Below, one piece after another: positions 31,420-44,712 of a DNA stretch of 64,000 nt. The stretch covers positions 124,001 through 188,000 of the forward strand of contig BQMF02000634.1 in the NCBI GenBank assembly GCA_027922465.2, written 5' to 3'. Source of the DNA: Turritopsis dohrnii (lineage: Eukaryota > Cnidaria > Hydrozoa > Anthoathecata > Oceaniidae). The number at the start of each line of letters is the position of its first letter. Position 1 is the first letter of the stretch. A program made the translations under genes and the position numbers. The notes beneath the pieces are model-generated. The model saw only the letters and a program-made list of their open reading frames with translations. It was not told where the DNA came from and searched no databases.

Positions 31420-33554
31420 CACTGTCCAAACCTAGACCAATTTTTGTCGATGGGAAATAGCCACTCAAATCATTAATGTTCCCAACTTACATTCTTTTTA
31501 TGATTTAACAGTCTAAACTCACACTATATTCATTGTATACAAGTACTTTGCTTGAAAAGACTCTAAAAGTGCAAAATATAAGCTCTAGTGAAAGGAATAA
31601 TTAACATATGGCTAAATCGCAGATGCCAGGTAGAAATGTTGTTTCATGCGAGTCTTATGCAACGTTCTAACGTTTTCCGTAGTTGTTTTAAAAATGGAAG
31701 CGAAGAAGCATGCGTAGATCTGTGAAAGTTTCTTTGTTGAATATATTGATATAGAAGAGGTTGTAGTACGGCTGTAAAACTTAAAAGAATCAAGAACAGT
31801 TATGATCCAAGGTGATAATCTACGTGAAACTAATATTCTTAGTAGTCATTCTTGATAAATAAGCAGTTCTCGATGCTTCAAAACAGATATGAACGACTAC
31901 CAATAGGGTATGTTTATATCGATTTAATGCGTAAGGTTTCTATTAGTCTTTCTAAATGTAATACAATTTTTTAATTCATGTTCCTAGATAAGCTACCCTG
32001 TTTTTATAAAGCTCTGGAATCTTGAAGCACAGCTTATCTTCCTCATCAGCTTATACTCATTTTATTAATCAATAGATGACCACTTTTTTAATTGACTAGT
32101 CGAATTTAAAATATTGTATGATTCTAAAATTTGTATACTATCAAGCTGACGATAAAAAGGAAACACAGATATTTTTATTATTTCGCAAGGCCAAGTAAAA
32201 GTTTTTATTATGAAGTTCAGGTACAAACAACATAAAGATTTTCATACTGTATAGTTTTAAAAGGAGTATTTTGAAACGTCCACGGAAGAGTGTTCTCTAA
32301 TGGATTTTTAAACTGACGGTGTTCCATTTTAAGCTTGATCTCCGGCAAAATTTTTCAAAGTCTCTTAACGTTTATGATGCTCTCGGGAATGTAATTAAAT
32401 GTATTCGAAGTTATTACTTCTTAAGCACTGACTTTTCTTGACGCGACAAACTTTTTATTACTTAACAAGAGCCAGATGGCGCAAAACGGTAGCAGCAATT
32501 TTACTTAAAGTTATGAAAAGTTACTATAAAGTTCTTTGAGGCTTGTGCTTTTTTATATTTCACTTGTGGAAAACAGGCATAAACGATAAATTTGTTAAAA
32601 TTATTAGTTAGTGTAAAAAGGGTCTAATCATAAACCACCAGAAATTAATTTATTAAAGACAAAAGAATTATACATGCGTGATATGAGCTGTATATGATTT
32701 TTTTATAAGAAAATTTTTTGTAAGACTATGTGTAGAAAAAAAACACGCGTTTCGAAAAAAAAAAAATATGTTTTTAATTATAATTTCATGAAACCAAAAA
32801 TGAATTCAAACAAATAACTGGCTTTTCGAACTAGATCTTTGAAAGCCTTAATACAGAAACATATAGTGTATAGTTAGCTAACAACTGAGGTAATATGAAA
32901 TTTTGAACTGATAAGCTTTACCGTCAAGAAAAGCAACATATCAAGTATTTTCAGTTAGCGTAATGAACTAAAAGTCCCATTTTTATGTAGGGCTATTTGA
33001 TAAGAATTCATTCTTTCATGGATTAAGCTACAAAATATCAGATTATGTACTTTTGAAACAAAACGCAATCTACTTTTAAATGTTTGTTACAGAAAAGCTT
33101 CCAAAATTCGAAGGCTGCGTTCCTTCATTAAAACTTACATTGCGTTATTAGTAGAGTCTCACAGACTCTAAATCACAGACTAATTGCCATTTCGGCCGGA
33201 GTAGGAGGAGGAGTAGTAGGAGTAGGAGTCCGCGGGTGTTTTAATACGGTATTCGCTATCGCTGCTACCGTAATTACTTCTTGAAGATTCTTTAGGGAAT
33301 ACAACTTTGAATTAAAATCTTTTTTAAAAAATCTCTAAATTGAAGCAAGACTGAAGTTTTATATGAGACAACAAAGTTTAATTGTTATCGTTGTTAAAAG
33401 GTAAAATGTAAAATACCGCGACATCATTCTGCATTATGCATATCTTTTTAAAGCGTGAACTAATATCAATTCTTTCTGAAATTTTTCTAGAAAGTCTTCC
33501 AGTCATCTGCAGGAATACTTCTGCCCGGTAGGGCATCTTGTTTTTTTTTTTTTT
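31420..33554 (+). mobile_element. Rolling-circle monomer M1 (long, 2135 bp)
   Basis: Starts CACTGTCCAAACCTAGACC and ends CTTCTGCCCGGTAGGGCATC then TTG and a T-run. The 3' hairpin is TGCCC-GGTA-GGGCA. It carries an 808-bp inserted element at 32,465-33,272. No ORF survives. Non-autonomous by inspection. Confidence 0.8.
32465..33272 (-). mobile_element. Inserted rolling-circle-type element in M1
   Basis: On the plus strand it starts ACAAGAGCCAGATGGCGC and ends CGCTGCTACCGTA. M2 at 34,600 has the uninterrupted site CTTTTTATTACTTAATTACT, which equals the exact join of the M1 flanks with no target duplication. In its own (minus) orientation it ends with hairpin GCCA-TC-TGGC followed by CTCTTGTT, like the hairpin plus ATCTTGTT end of the host monomers. 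Inverted ACGGTAGCAGC/GCTGCTACCGT lie near the ends. An AGGAGT-rich run lies at about 33,200-33,230. Non-coding. Confidence 0.7.
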
Positions 33555-34889
33555 CACTGTCCAAACCTAGACCAATTTTTGTCGATGGGAAATAGCCACT
33601 CAAGTCATTAATGTTCCCAACTTACATTCTTTTTATGATTTAACAGTCTAAACTCACACTATATTCATTGTATACAAGTACTTTGCTTGAAAAGACTCTA
33701 AAAGTGTAAAATATAAGCTCTAGTGAAAGGAATAATTAACATATGGCTAGATCGTAGATGCATGGTAGAAATGTTGTTTCACGTGAGTCTTATGCAACGT
33801 TCTTGCGTTTGCCGTAGTTGTTTTAAAAATGGAAGCGAAGAAGCACGCGTAGATCTGAGAAAATTTCTTGGTTGAATATATGGATATAGAAGAGGTTATA
33901 CGGCTGTCAAACTTAAAAGAATCAAGAACATTTATGATCCAAACTGATAATCTACGTGAAACTAATACTGTTAGTAGTTATTCGTGATAAATGAGCAGTT
34001 TTTGATGCTTCAAATGAGATATGAACGACTACAAAAACGGTATGCTTACATCGATTTAAAAAAATGCGTAAGGTTTCTATTAGTCTTTTTCTAAATATAA
34101 TACAATTTTCTATTTCATGTTCCTAGGTAAGCTATCCTGTTTTTATAAAGCTCTGGAATCATGAAGCACAGCTCATCTTCCTCATCAACTTCTAACTATT
34201 TTATTTATCATTTGATGAACACTTTCTTAATTGACTAGTCGAATTTAAAATATTGTATGATTCTAAAATTTGTATACTATCAAGCTGAGGATAAAAGGGA
34301 AACACAGATATTTTTATTATTTCGCAAGGCCAAGTAAAAGTTTTTATTATGAAGTTCAGGTACAAACAACATAAAGATTTTCATACTGTATAGTTTTAAA
34401 AGGAGTATTTTGAAACGTCCACGGAAGAGTGTTCTCTAATGGATTTTTAAACTGACGGTGTTCCTTTTTAAGCTTGATCTCCGGCAAAACTTTTCAAAGT
34501 CTCTTTACTTTTATGATGCTCTCGGGAATGTAATTAAATGAATTCGAAGTTATTACTTCTTAAGCACAGACTTTTCTTGACGCGACAAACTTTTTATTAC
34601 TTAATTACTTCTTGAAGATTCTTTAGGGAATACAACTTTAAATTAAAATCTTTTTTAAAAAATCTCTAAATTGAAGCAAGACTGAAGTTTTATATGAGAC
34701 AACAAAGTTTAATTGTTATCGTTGTTAAAAGGTAAAATGTAAAATACTGCAAACGTCATTCTGCATTATGCATATCGTTTTAAAGCGTGAACTAACATTC
34801 ATTTCTTTCTGAAAAGCCTCCAGAAAGTCTTCCAGTCATCTGCAGGAATACTTCTGCCCGGTAGGGCATCTTGTTTTTTTTTTTTTTTT
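33555..34889 (+). mobile_element. Rolling-circle monomer M2 (short, 1335 bp)
   Basis: Same ends and sequence as M1 but without the 808-bp insertion, so it preserves the empty site. It follows M1 with only the T-run between. Confidence 0.8.
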
Positions 34890-37024
34890 CACTGTCCAAA
34901 TCTAGACCAATTTTTGTCGATGGGAAATAGCCACTCAAATCATTAATGTTCCCAACTTACATTCTTTTTATGATTTAACAGTCTAAACTCACACTATATT
35001 CATTGTATACAAGTACTTTGCTTGAAAAGACTCTAAAAATGTAAAATATAAGCTCTAGTGAAAGGAATAATTAACATATGGCTAAATCGCAGATGCCAAG
35101 GTAGAAGTGTTGTTTCATGTGAGTCTTATGCAACGTTCTTACGTTTTCCGTAGTTGTTTTAAAAATGGAAGCGAAGAAGCATGCGTAGATCTGAGAAAGT
35201 TTCTTGGTTGAATATATGGATAAAGAAGAGGTTGTAGTACGGCTGTAAAACTTAAAAGAATCAAGAACATTTATGATCCAAACTGATAATCTACGTGAAA
35301 CTAATATTCTTAGTAGTCATTCTTGATAAATAAGCAGTTCTTGATGCTTCAAAACAGATATGAACGACTACAAAAACGGTATGCTTACATCGATTTAAAA
35401 AAATGCGTAAGGTTTCTATTAGTCTTTTTCTAAATATAATACAATTTTCTATTTCATGTTCCTAGGTAAGCTATTATGTTTTTATAAAGCTCTGGAATCA
35501 TGAAGCACAGATCATCTTCCTCATCAACTTCTACCTATTTTATTTATCATTTGATGACCACTTTTTTAATTGACTAGTCGAATTTAAAATATTGTATGAT
35601 TTTAAAATTTGTATACTATCAAGCTGACGATAAAAAGGAAACACAGATATTTCTATTATTTCGCAAGGCCAAGTAAAAGTTTTTATTATGAAGTTCAGGT
35701 ACAAACAACATAAACATTTTCATACTGTATAGTTTTAAAAGGAGTATTTTGAAACGTCCACGAAAGAGTGTTCTCTAATGGATTTTTAAACTGACGGTGT
35801 TCCTTTTTAACCTTGATCTCCGGCAAAATTTTTCAAAGTCTCTTAACTTTTATGATGCTCTCGGGAATGTAATTAAATGAATTCGAAGTTTAAGCACAGA
35901 CTTTTCTTGACCCGAAAAACTTTTTATTTTTAACAAGAACCAGATGGTGCAAAACGGTAGCAGCATATTTACTTAAAGTTATGAAAAGTTACTACAAAGT
36001 TCTTTGAGGCTTGTGTTTTTTTATATTTCACTGGTGGAAAACAGGCATAAACGATAAATTTGTTAAAATTATTAGTTAGTGTAAAAAGGGTCTAATCATA
36101 AACCACCAGAAATTAATTTATTAAAGACAAAAGAATTATACATGCGTGATATGAGCTGTATAAGATTTTTTTATCAGAAAATTTTTTGTAAGACTATGTG
36201 TAGAAAAAAAACACGCGTTTCGAAAAAAAAAATATGTTTTTAATTATAATTTCATGAAACCAAAAATGAATTCAAACAAATAACTGCCTTTTCGAACTAG
36301 ATCTTTGAAAGCCTTAATACAGAAACATATAGTGTATAGTTAGCTAACAACTGAGGTAATATGAAATTTTGAACTGATAAGCTTTACCGTCAAGAAAAGC
36401 AACATATCAAGTATTTTCAGTTAGCGTAATGAACTAAAAGTCCCATTTTTATGTAGGGCTATTTGATAAGAATTCATTCTTTCATGGATTAAGCTACAAA
36501 ATATCAGATTATGTACTTTTGAAACAAAACGCAATCTACTTTTAAATGTTTGTTACAGAAAAGCTTCCAAAATTCAAAGGCTGCGTTTTTTCATTAAAAC
36601 TTACATTGCGTTATTAGTAGAGTCTCGCAGACTCTAAATCACAGACTAATTGCCATTTCGGCCGGAGTAGGAGGAGGAGTAGTAGGAGTGGGAGTCCGCG
36701 GGTGTTTTAATACGGTATTTGCTATCGCTACTACCGTAATTACTTCTTGAAGATCCTTCAGGGAATACAACTTTGAATTAAAATCTTTTTTAAAAAATCT
36801 CTAAATTGAAGCAAGACTGAAGTTTTATATGAGACAACAAAGTTTAAATGTTATCGTTGTTAAAAGGTAAAATGTAAAATACCGCAACATCATTCTGCAT
36901 TATGCATATCTTTTTAAAGCGTGAACTAATATCAGTTCTTTCTGAAATCTTTCTAGAAAGTCTTCCAGTCATCTGCAGGAATACTTCTGCCCGGTAGGGC
37001 ATCTTGTTTTTTTTTTTTTTTTTT
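34890..37024 (+). mobile_element. Rolling-circle monomer M3 (long, 2135 bp)
   Basis: Same as M1, with the inserted element at about 35,933-36,738. Its left flank has drifted (TTTTTATTTTTAACAAG) and a short piece around 35,890 is deleted. Confidence 0.8.
35933..36738 (-). mobile_element. Inserted rolling-circle-type element in M3
   Basis: Near-identical to the insertion in M1 at the same position in the monomer, so it was copied together with the host unit rather than inserted twice. Confidence 0.7.
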
Positions 37025-38342
37025 CACTGTCCAAACCTAGACCAATTATTGTCGATGGGAAATAGCCACTCAAATCATTAATGTTCCCAACTTACATTCT
37101 TTTTATGATTTAACAGTCTAAACTCACACTATATTCATTGTATACAAGTACTTTGCTTGAAAAGACTCTAAAGGTGTATAATATAAGCTCTACTGAAAGG
37201 AATAGTTGACATATGGCTAAATCGCAGATGCCAAGGTAGAAATGTTGTCTCACGTGAGTCTTATGCAGCGTTCTTACGTTTTCCGTAGTTGTTTTAAAAA
37301 TGGAAGCGAAGAAGCACGCGTAGATCTCAGAAAATTTCTTGGTTGAATATATGGATATAAAAGAGGTTGTAGTACGGCTGTAAAACTTAAAAGAATCGAG
37401 AACATTTATGATCCAAACTGATAATCTACGTGAAACTAATACTCTTAGTAGTTATTCGCGGTAAATAAGCAGTTTTTGATGCTTCGAATCAGATATGAAC
37501 GACTACAAAAACGGTATGCTTACATCGATTTAAAAAAATGCGCAAGGTTTCTATTAGTCTTTTTCTAAATATAATACAATTTTCTTGTTCCTAGGTAAGC
37601 TATCCTGTTTTTATAACGCTCTGGAATCTTGAAGCACAGCTCATCTTCCTCATCAGCTTATACCCATTTTATTAATCAATAGATGACCACTTTTTTAAAT
37701 GACTAGTCGAATTTAAAATATTGTATGATTCTAAAATTTGTATACTATCAAGCTGACGATAAAAAGGAAACACAGATATTTTTATTATTTCGCAAGGCCA
37801 AGTAAAAGTTTTTATTTTGAAGTTCAGGTACAAACAACATAAAGATTTTCATACTGTATAGTTTTAAAATGAGTATTTTGAAACGTCCACGGAAGAGTGT
37901 TCTCTAATGGATTTTTAAACTGACGGTGTTCCTTTTTAAGCTTGATCTCCGGCAAAATTTTTCAAAGTCTCTTAACTTTTATGATGCTCTCGGGAATGTA
38001 ATTAAATGAATTCGAAGTTATTACTTCTTAAGCACAGTTTTTTTTTGACGCGACCAACTTTTTATTCATTAATTACTTATTGAAGATTCCTTAGTGAATA
38101 CAACTTTGAATTAAAATCTTTTTTAAAAAATCTCTAAATTGAAGCAAGACTGAAGTTTTATATGAGACAACAAAGTTTAATTGTTATCGTTGTTAAAAGG
38201 TAAAATGTAAAATACCGCAACATCATTCTGCATTATGCATATCGTTTTAAAGCGTGAACTAACATTCATTTCTTTCTGAAAAGCCTCCAGAAAGTGTTCC
38301 AGTCATCTGCGGGAATACTTCTGCCCGGTAGGGCATCTTGTT
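37025..38342 (+). mobile_element. Rolling-circle monomer M4 (short, 1318 bp)
   Basis: Short form with the empty site (slightly diverged, ATTCATTAATTACTTATT). It ends GGGCATCTTGTT at 38,342 and then meets unique sequence CATTATGC, which defines the 3' end of the family. Confidence 0.8.
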
Positions 38343-38497
38343 CATTATGCTATCGTCTGAATAATTCTAATAATTTTGATAATAATGCAGAAATTATGAA
38401 AAGACATTACCTGAAGTTCTACATTTTGAAAAATTAACAATAGATGTCGAGATCTGAATTACGACTTTTATTACGGGGAACATTAGACTTCCATATA

Positions 38498-39102
38498 CAG
38501 TGTGTCCGCCAAAAATGTATCGGCTCGTAAAACTTAAATTATCAATCTCACGATTTTTTATAGAAATTTTACTAGCACTTAAATTTTGTTTGTTATTTCT
38601 TTTGAGATTAAAACTACCGGAACGTTTTTTTACAATGGAAGGTAGTTAGCAGAAGAATTTCTCAACAATGCATTTCTTTTTACCTTTGGGAGATAGTATT
38701 AACTTATGCATTTGCTATTATTGATACTGCTCTGTTTGTTTTATAACAAAACATTGATTGTTATGGTGAAAATTATTCCCCCAGCAAAACTTGATAGATT
38801 CACTTTAAAGTTTTATTTTCATGAAATCTGATGAAATGTATCTTTTTCTGACAATAAGCTTTTTTATTGCAAATATTTTGTTCACAATAAATTCTGTTGT
38901 TCCTCTGTTCCCAAAAGTAAAAAGAAATGCATTGTTGAGAAATTCTTCTGCTAACTACCTTCCATTGTAAAAAAACGTTCCGGTAGTTTCAATCTCAAAA
39001 GAAATAACAAACAAAATTTAAGTGCTAGTAAAATTTCTATAAAAAATCGTGAGATTGTTAATTTAAGTTTTACGAGCCGATACATTTTTGGTGGACACAC
39101 TG
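38498..39102. mobile_element. Tc1/mariner-type MITE with 193-bp inverted repeats
   Basis: CAGTGTGTCCGCCAAAAATG at the left and CATTTTTGGTGGACACACTG at the right, with TA on both sides (38,496-38,497; 39,103-39,104). Arms 38,498-38,690 and 38,910-39,102 are near-perfect reverse complements. The 219-bp centre has no ORF. The terminus is like that of the mariner copy at 57.5 kb, but the arms differ, so it belongs to another family. Confidence 0.9.
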
Positions 39103-39387
39103 TATAGCGCGAAATTTTAAATTTTTAAAATTCTATGTATACGGCCACCAGTATTTGCAACACGGATGGTACAAAGGATACTTCATCGATGTTATTCTAT
39201 TTCTTTTCGTCTTTCTATGCTTTCACCATTAATTTCAAATCAACAGGACAGTCAATCCAAATGATTATAACTTTTTCGAAGAAATTTTGGTGACAAAAGT
39301 AGTTGACAGAGAAAGAGAATTTCTCAGAATTTAAAAGATGCTTGAATGAACAAATTATGTTCTAAAGTTGCAAATCAACATGTCTTA

Positions 39388-40115
39388 GGGCTGAAATACA
39401 CTATCATTTTTCAATGATCATTTTTCAATGATACATTCCAATGACATTGAAAATTAAAAATTTTGGCACGAATACACTATCATTGAAAATTACAAACATG
39501 GACCCTGAGGAAGAAACAGCAGCTGCTGTCGTTGTTTACATTTTATCAAAAACGAGAGTTGAACGCAGAAAACCAAAAAAAAGAAGTGCATGGGTAAAGG
39601 TATGGCTAAATAGACGAAATGAACTTGACATCTATAATACCCTCATGCATAAATTACAGGTGGGAGAATCGCAGAATATACGAGATTTTTAAGAATGCCA
39701 CCGAATATTTTCGATGAGCTGCTTCATCTCATAGACGGTGATATTGCGAAACAAATACGAGACCCAATCCCTGTTCAAGTTAAAGCACATTGTCCCAGTT
39801 CATCCTTGAATTTCGCGAAGCTATTTACATGCGATTAAAACTTGGTTGACTCCTCCAAATTTCAATAAAATGTTTCAGTTGCTTTTTGCGTCTTAATTTT
39901 CGCGTGTAAAAGTCTTCAATATATTATTTTTGTTTATGTAAGTGTCTAAATTCACATCGCGTGCAACGAACACAAGCGCGAAAACAATAGATTCGATTCG
40001 AAACAATAGAAAAAAAATGACATTGAAAAATTAAAAGTTGAACATGTTCAACTTATCATTTTTCAATGTCATTGAAAATGAGAGTGTAAAAAATGACATT
40101 TTTTTCTGAATACAC
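39388..40115. mobile_element. PIF/Harbinger MITE, left part of a split copy
   Basis: Begins GGGCTGAAATACACTATCAT after TTA (39,385-39,387) and follows the intact copy at 29.3 kb, including the Harbinger-like segment IFDELLHLIDGDI. At 40,115, after TACAC, it is cut by the hAT-like end CAGGGGCGGATC. The remainder is at 61,754-61,818. Confidence 0.85.
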
Positions 40116-40149
40116 CAGGGGCGGATCTAGGATTTTTTAAGGGTTAGGC

Positions 40150-41315
40150 AAATTTTTTTTTGCCAATCACACATAAGGGCGCAATCAATGAAATTTACGT
40201 CAGTTTACGCCCAATTTAATACATACTTTTCGAAATGTAAAAAATATTAACTCGAATTCATTCGTCCTGACGTAAGGAGTGTTATAATGCAAGCCTGTAT
40301 TGCTGGACTAATGGAATAAGGGAAATAAACAAAAGAAAACTAATTGAGTATGAATAGAATGTATTGAACTACGTTATGTAGGCCAAAATAATATTTTCTG
40401 CCAGATTGGAAGTTAAGTAAATAACCAATAAATTATATACTTCTGCTACTGTTATCTTCTTCATTTTCTTGATTGCTTGTACATGAACAGGAAGAATCCA
40501 CCAAATGAAAACATACTTGTAATGAATCAAATAAATAAATTTTCAATCACCTATACCATGATAGATTGGAGCACTCAGATAAATACATGATATTTTATCT
40601 ATGTACTGCTCAAGATAGTCAGATAGAAAGAAAAGAAAAGAAATTATGTTAAGAAATAGAGTAAAATGACCAAAATCAAAGTTAGAGACAAGCTCCTTGA
40701 TCATTATCCAGCAGCAAAATAAAAACAGATCTCTGCACTAGGCGTTCATCAAATCAAATAGTATACCCTACCCTAAAAATGATCCATGGTTAAATAATTA
40801 ATGTCAACCACAATATAGTAAAAGATGGTGCTTCCAGAAATCACTGAGACAAGTCCAAGAACCTATATATATAAAACTACACAACAACAGATAAATTATG
40901 TACTGCTTCCTCTTTAATAAGAGCTACAGCATTTGTTTCAGAATTTAATGTAGCATAGGAAGTCAAACTAAAACATTATGTAATTACCTTTTTCAAAAGA
41001 AGACATAACGTAAGTGGTTTTTGTAAAATGAAAGAATAACTCCAAAGATGTTCAAGTGTTCCTGCATCCAAAATGATATTTCGAGGGACAAATAGAATGC
41101 ACAAAGTTGTTTCAGAAGTCTTATAGTTTTTGGAAATTCTGTTTCCTTGGGCAGATAGTTCGATTTAAAAATCATAAAATCATACAATACATAATTATGA
41201 TGTAATAAGATTTTTATTCTTTGTTTATGTGTATAAACTCTCAATATATTATAGCTTCATTTTCTTATCACTCACTCAGAGTGAAAGCCCTTTCTATCTA
41301 TAGTAAATTAAAAAT
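40150..41315. other. hAT-like element interior, nothing recognised
   Basis: AT-rich, without a supported gene. The minus-strand frame at 40,993-41,244 has no recognisable domain. Confidence 0.4.
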
Positions 41316-41775
41316 AACAAGATGCCCTTACGGGCAGAAAGATTTCTGCAAAATCTTTTGAAGCATGAAAAATGAAATATGTTATGAAATTTATAAAAAT
41401 CGACAGAAAATGTTGAACGACCTAGGTGGGCTCGAACTACCGACCTCTCAGTTATCAGACAAGTCCACTAGCCAACTGCGCCACGGGAGCACATGTGTTT
41501 ACATATTGTACTTTAAAGCTTTTTTGACTCTATTGTTTACAAAACGTTGAGAATTTCTTTTTAGTAAGAAACAATAATCTTAGTCCAAGATAGCCATTAG
41601 TTTCTTCTACAAATTTTCCTTTTTAACTGAAAATATGTTTTATGTCTCAAAATACATTTAATATTGATCAAAGAAACTTTTGTAAATATATCGCTGACAT
41701 GCCATGCACGGTGCTTTGGTTTCATGTAAGTGCACGCATGAAATTTCAAAAAACCGCTAGGTTTGGACAGTAAGA
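41316..41775 (-). mobile_element. Rolling-circle monomer with tRNA-like segment
   Basis: The plus strand starts AACAAGATGCCCTTACGGGC and ends CCGCTAGGTTTGGACAGTAAG. The minus strand at 41,493-41,421 reads CCCGTGGCGCAGTTGGCTAG (box A) and GGTAGTTCGAGCCC (box B). The anticodon loop has changed to CTGATAA. It is the full non-interrupted form of this class (460 bp) and the best reference for the others. Confidence 0.8.
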
Positions 41776-41776
41776 A

Positions 41777-43230
41777 AAACAAGATGCCCTTGCAGGCATA
41801 AGGATTTCTGCAAAATCAGCTGAAGTATGAAAAAAGAAAGACTACGACATTCTTGAAATTTAAGAAAAGTTTAATCCGCAATATATATTTATTAAATTTT
41901 TGATCATGTACTCCCCAAAAATCTGGAAAAACATAATTGTCACTATGCAAAACTTATACCAATAAACATCAATAAACTTGATTATATCTGAATGACATAT
42001 GTTCTTTATTTTGTTGGTACGAAAAAATATTAAGTATTCAGTGATCAATTCAGATAAGACAATGAGTATGCATGTAAGTCAATGTAAATGTTATGAATTT
42101 AATATGTATTGTCAATCTTCCTAACAAAATTCCTAAGGACAAAAAGGAAAGCGTAGATTTTAATGATACGAAATACATCCATATACATACAAAATCAACA
42201 TACATAACTGAAACTTAAACTTAAAAACTTAGAAACTTAAAAAAACATTAAATTTTTAATTACGCATACACCCCAGGAAATTATTAAAGCATAGCTGACA
42301 CAATATGAAACTTACGTTAACTGCCAATAAACGTAGTGAACAAAAGAACAATAAATTTAAATAGATGCTGTAAGATATCACAGTGATTACGTAAGTCTTT
42401 CAATATATACGGTCAATCTTCCTAATAACGAAAAGACTTCCCAAACAAAAAAAAGTAAACAAAGATTTGGATTATGTAAATATGTGATCAAAATCAGCAA
42501 ACATAACTGAAAGCAGTTAAAATTTACAGACAGTCGAGATAAGTTTTCTTTTTGCTATCGTAAATAGGAAGTCCCATTCCTAATTAAGGGCATTGATAAT
42601 AATACAGCCAAGAACCATACAAGTAAATATGCTAACATAGCTTAGAGAAATATCAAACATTAAAATGATGCAGGCAGAGGTTAGACAGATATTCTTGTTG
42701 TTGGAGCTGAAGAGGAAACTGAGCTGAGCTGTACGTATCCAGAACTTAAAAGGCATTTCAGCCCACAGATGAAACAAACGAGCTTTTGTATTTAGAAAAG
42801 CTTAAAAGAATACCAGACATTTTCAAAAAAAACAAAACCCTTTCCTTTTTGACACACTGTTTTTATAAAACATTGAGAACCTGTTTTTAAAAAAGAATGA
42901 ACACAGTAGAATCTTTGTAAGATAATCATAAATTTCTACCCTCTATTGTCGGTCTGGGAACTGTAAATCTATTCAACATTGATCAATCAACTTTTGGAAG
43001 TTTCTTCGGTCACGCTGTAGTGTACCATTTTGTGAACGGCGTGCTAATGTAAGTCGAAAAATACCCGGATGATCACATGGCGGAAATTCAAGCCAATAAA
43101 CTAGCGCTTTTAAAGTTAATTAGCACCCTTTCGTAATAGTGGCGCTTCATGCACCAATGAACTTTGAGACGGTGGCTGTATGAACCAATGAACTTCGAAA
43201 TAAAAAAATCGCTGGGTTTGGACAGTAAGA
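41777..43230 (-). mobile_element. Rolling-circle monomer, 1.47-kb class, copy 1
   Basis: The plus strand starts AACAAGATGCCCTTGCAGGC and ends AATCGCTGGGTTTGGACAGT. It shares with the next monomer GATCATGTACTCCCCAAAAA, TGAGCTGAGCTGTA, CCCGGATGATCACATGGCGG and TAGTGGCGCTT. No ORF with a domain. Confidence 0.8.
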
Positions 43231-43242
43231 TGAAAAAAGAAA

Positions 43243-44712
43243 AAACAAGATGCCCTTGCAGGCATAAGGATTTCTGCAAAATCAGCTGAAGTATGAAAAA
43301 AGAAAGACTATGACATTCTTGAAATTTAAGAAAAGTTTAATCCGCAATATGTATTTATTAAATTTCTGATCACGTACTCCCCAAAAATCTGGAAAAAACA
43401 TAATTGTCACTATGCAAAACTTTATCTGAATGACATGTTCTTTATTTTGTTGGTACGAAATGATATTAAGGATTCAGTGATCAATTTAGATAAGACAATG
43501 AGTATGCACGTAAGTCATTGTAAATGTTATGAATTTAATATGTCTTGTCAATCTTCCTAACAGAATTCCTAATTCAGAAGGAGAAAAAGGAAAGCATAGA
43601 TTTTATTGATACGAAATACATCTATATACATACAAAATCAACATTGCCATCTTTTTAATTTAAAAGCATGCATTACCAGAACTAAATTTCATGAAAAGAT
43701 TATAAAAATTTATTCAGAAACTTAAAAAACAATAAATTTTTAATTACGTATACACGCCAGGGCATCATGAAAGCATAACTGACACAATACGAACCTTACA
43801 TTAACTTCTAATAAACTTAATGAACAAAATAACATCAAATTCATATGCTTTCAGATATCACAGTGATTACGTATGTACGGTCAATCTTCCTAATTACGAA
43901 AAGACTTCCCAAACACAAAAAGTAAACAAAGATTAGGATTATGAAAAATATGACCTAAACTTAGCTACCAAAATTAGCAAACATATAACTGAAAACAGAA
44001 ATTTGCGTTAAAAGATGTCCAATATTTAGAATTTACAGACAATCAAGATAAGTTTCAATTTGCTATCGTAAATAGTAAGTCCCCATTCCTAATTCAGGAC
44101 ATTGATAATACAGCCAAGAACTATACAAGTATATAATAGGCTAAAAAATAGCTAGAGAAACATCAAACATAAAATGAGATGCACAGCGACAGACAGAGGG
44201 TAACAAGACATTCCTTGTATGTTGTTGGAGCTGAAGAGGAAACTGAGCTGAGCTGTATGTATCCAGAGCTTAAAAAGCACTAAGCCCACACATGAAACAA
44301 ACAGTATTTTGCATCTAGAAAGGCTTAAAAGAATCGCAGACATTTTGCAAAACATAAAAGCTGCACACACTGTTTTCACAAAACATTGAGAACTTGTTTT
44401 TAGAAAAGAATGAACGTAGTAGAATCATTGCAAGATAATTATAAATTTCTACCCTTTATTTTCGGTTTTGGAAGTGCAAATCTTCTTACTTTTGGAAATT
44501 TAAGGTTTCTTCGGTCACGCTGTGGTATACCATTATGCGAACGGCGTGCAAATGTAAAGTCGAAAAATACCCGGATGATCACATGGCGGAAATAATCAAG
44601 CCAATAAACTAAGCGTTATTAAAGTTTATTAGCACCCTTTCGTAATAGTGGCGCTTTATGCACCAATGAAAATTGAGACGGCGGAAAAAATCGCTAGGTT
44701 TGGACAGTAAGA
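43243..44712 (-). mobile_element. Rolling-circle monomer, 1.47-kb class, copy 2
   Basis: Head-to-tail with the previous monomer; the start-to-start distance is about 1.47 kb for both. It ends AATCGCTAGGTTTGGACAGT at about 44,709. Small indels separate it from copy 1. Confidence 0.8.

Noticed and set aside
32457..33279. 7-bp target duplication ATTACTT around the 808-bp insertion
   Set aside because: The empty site in M2 already contains both ATTACTT copies, so they pre-existed and were not made by the insertion.
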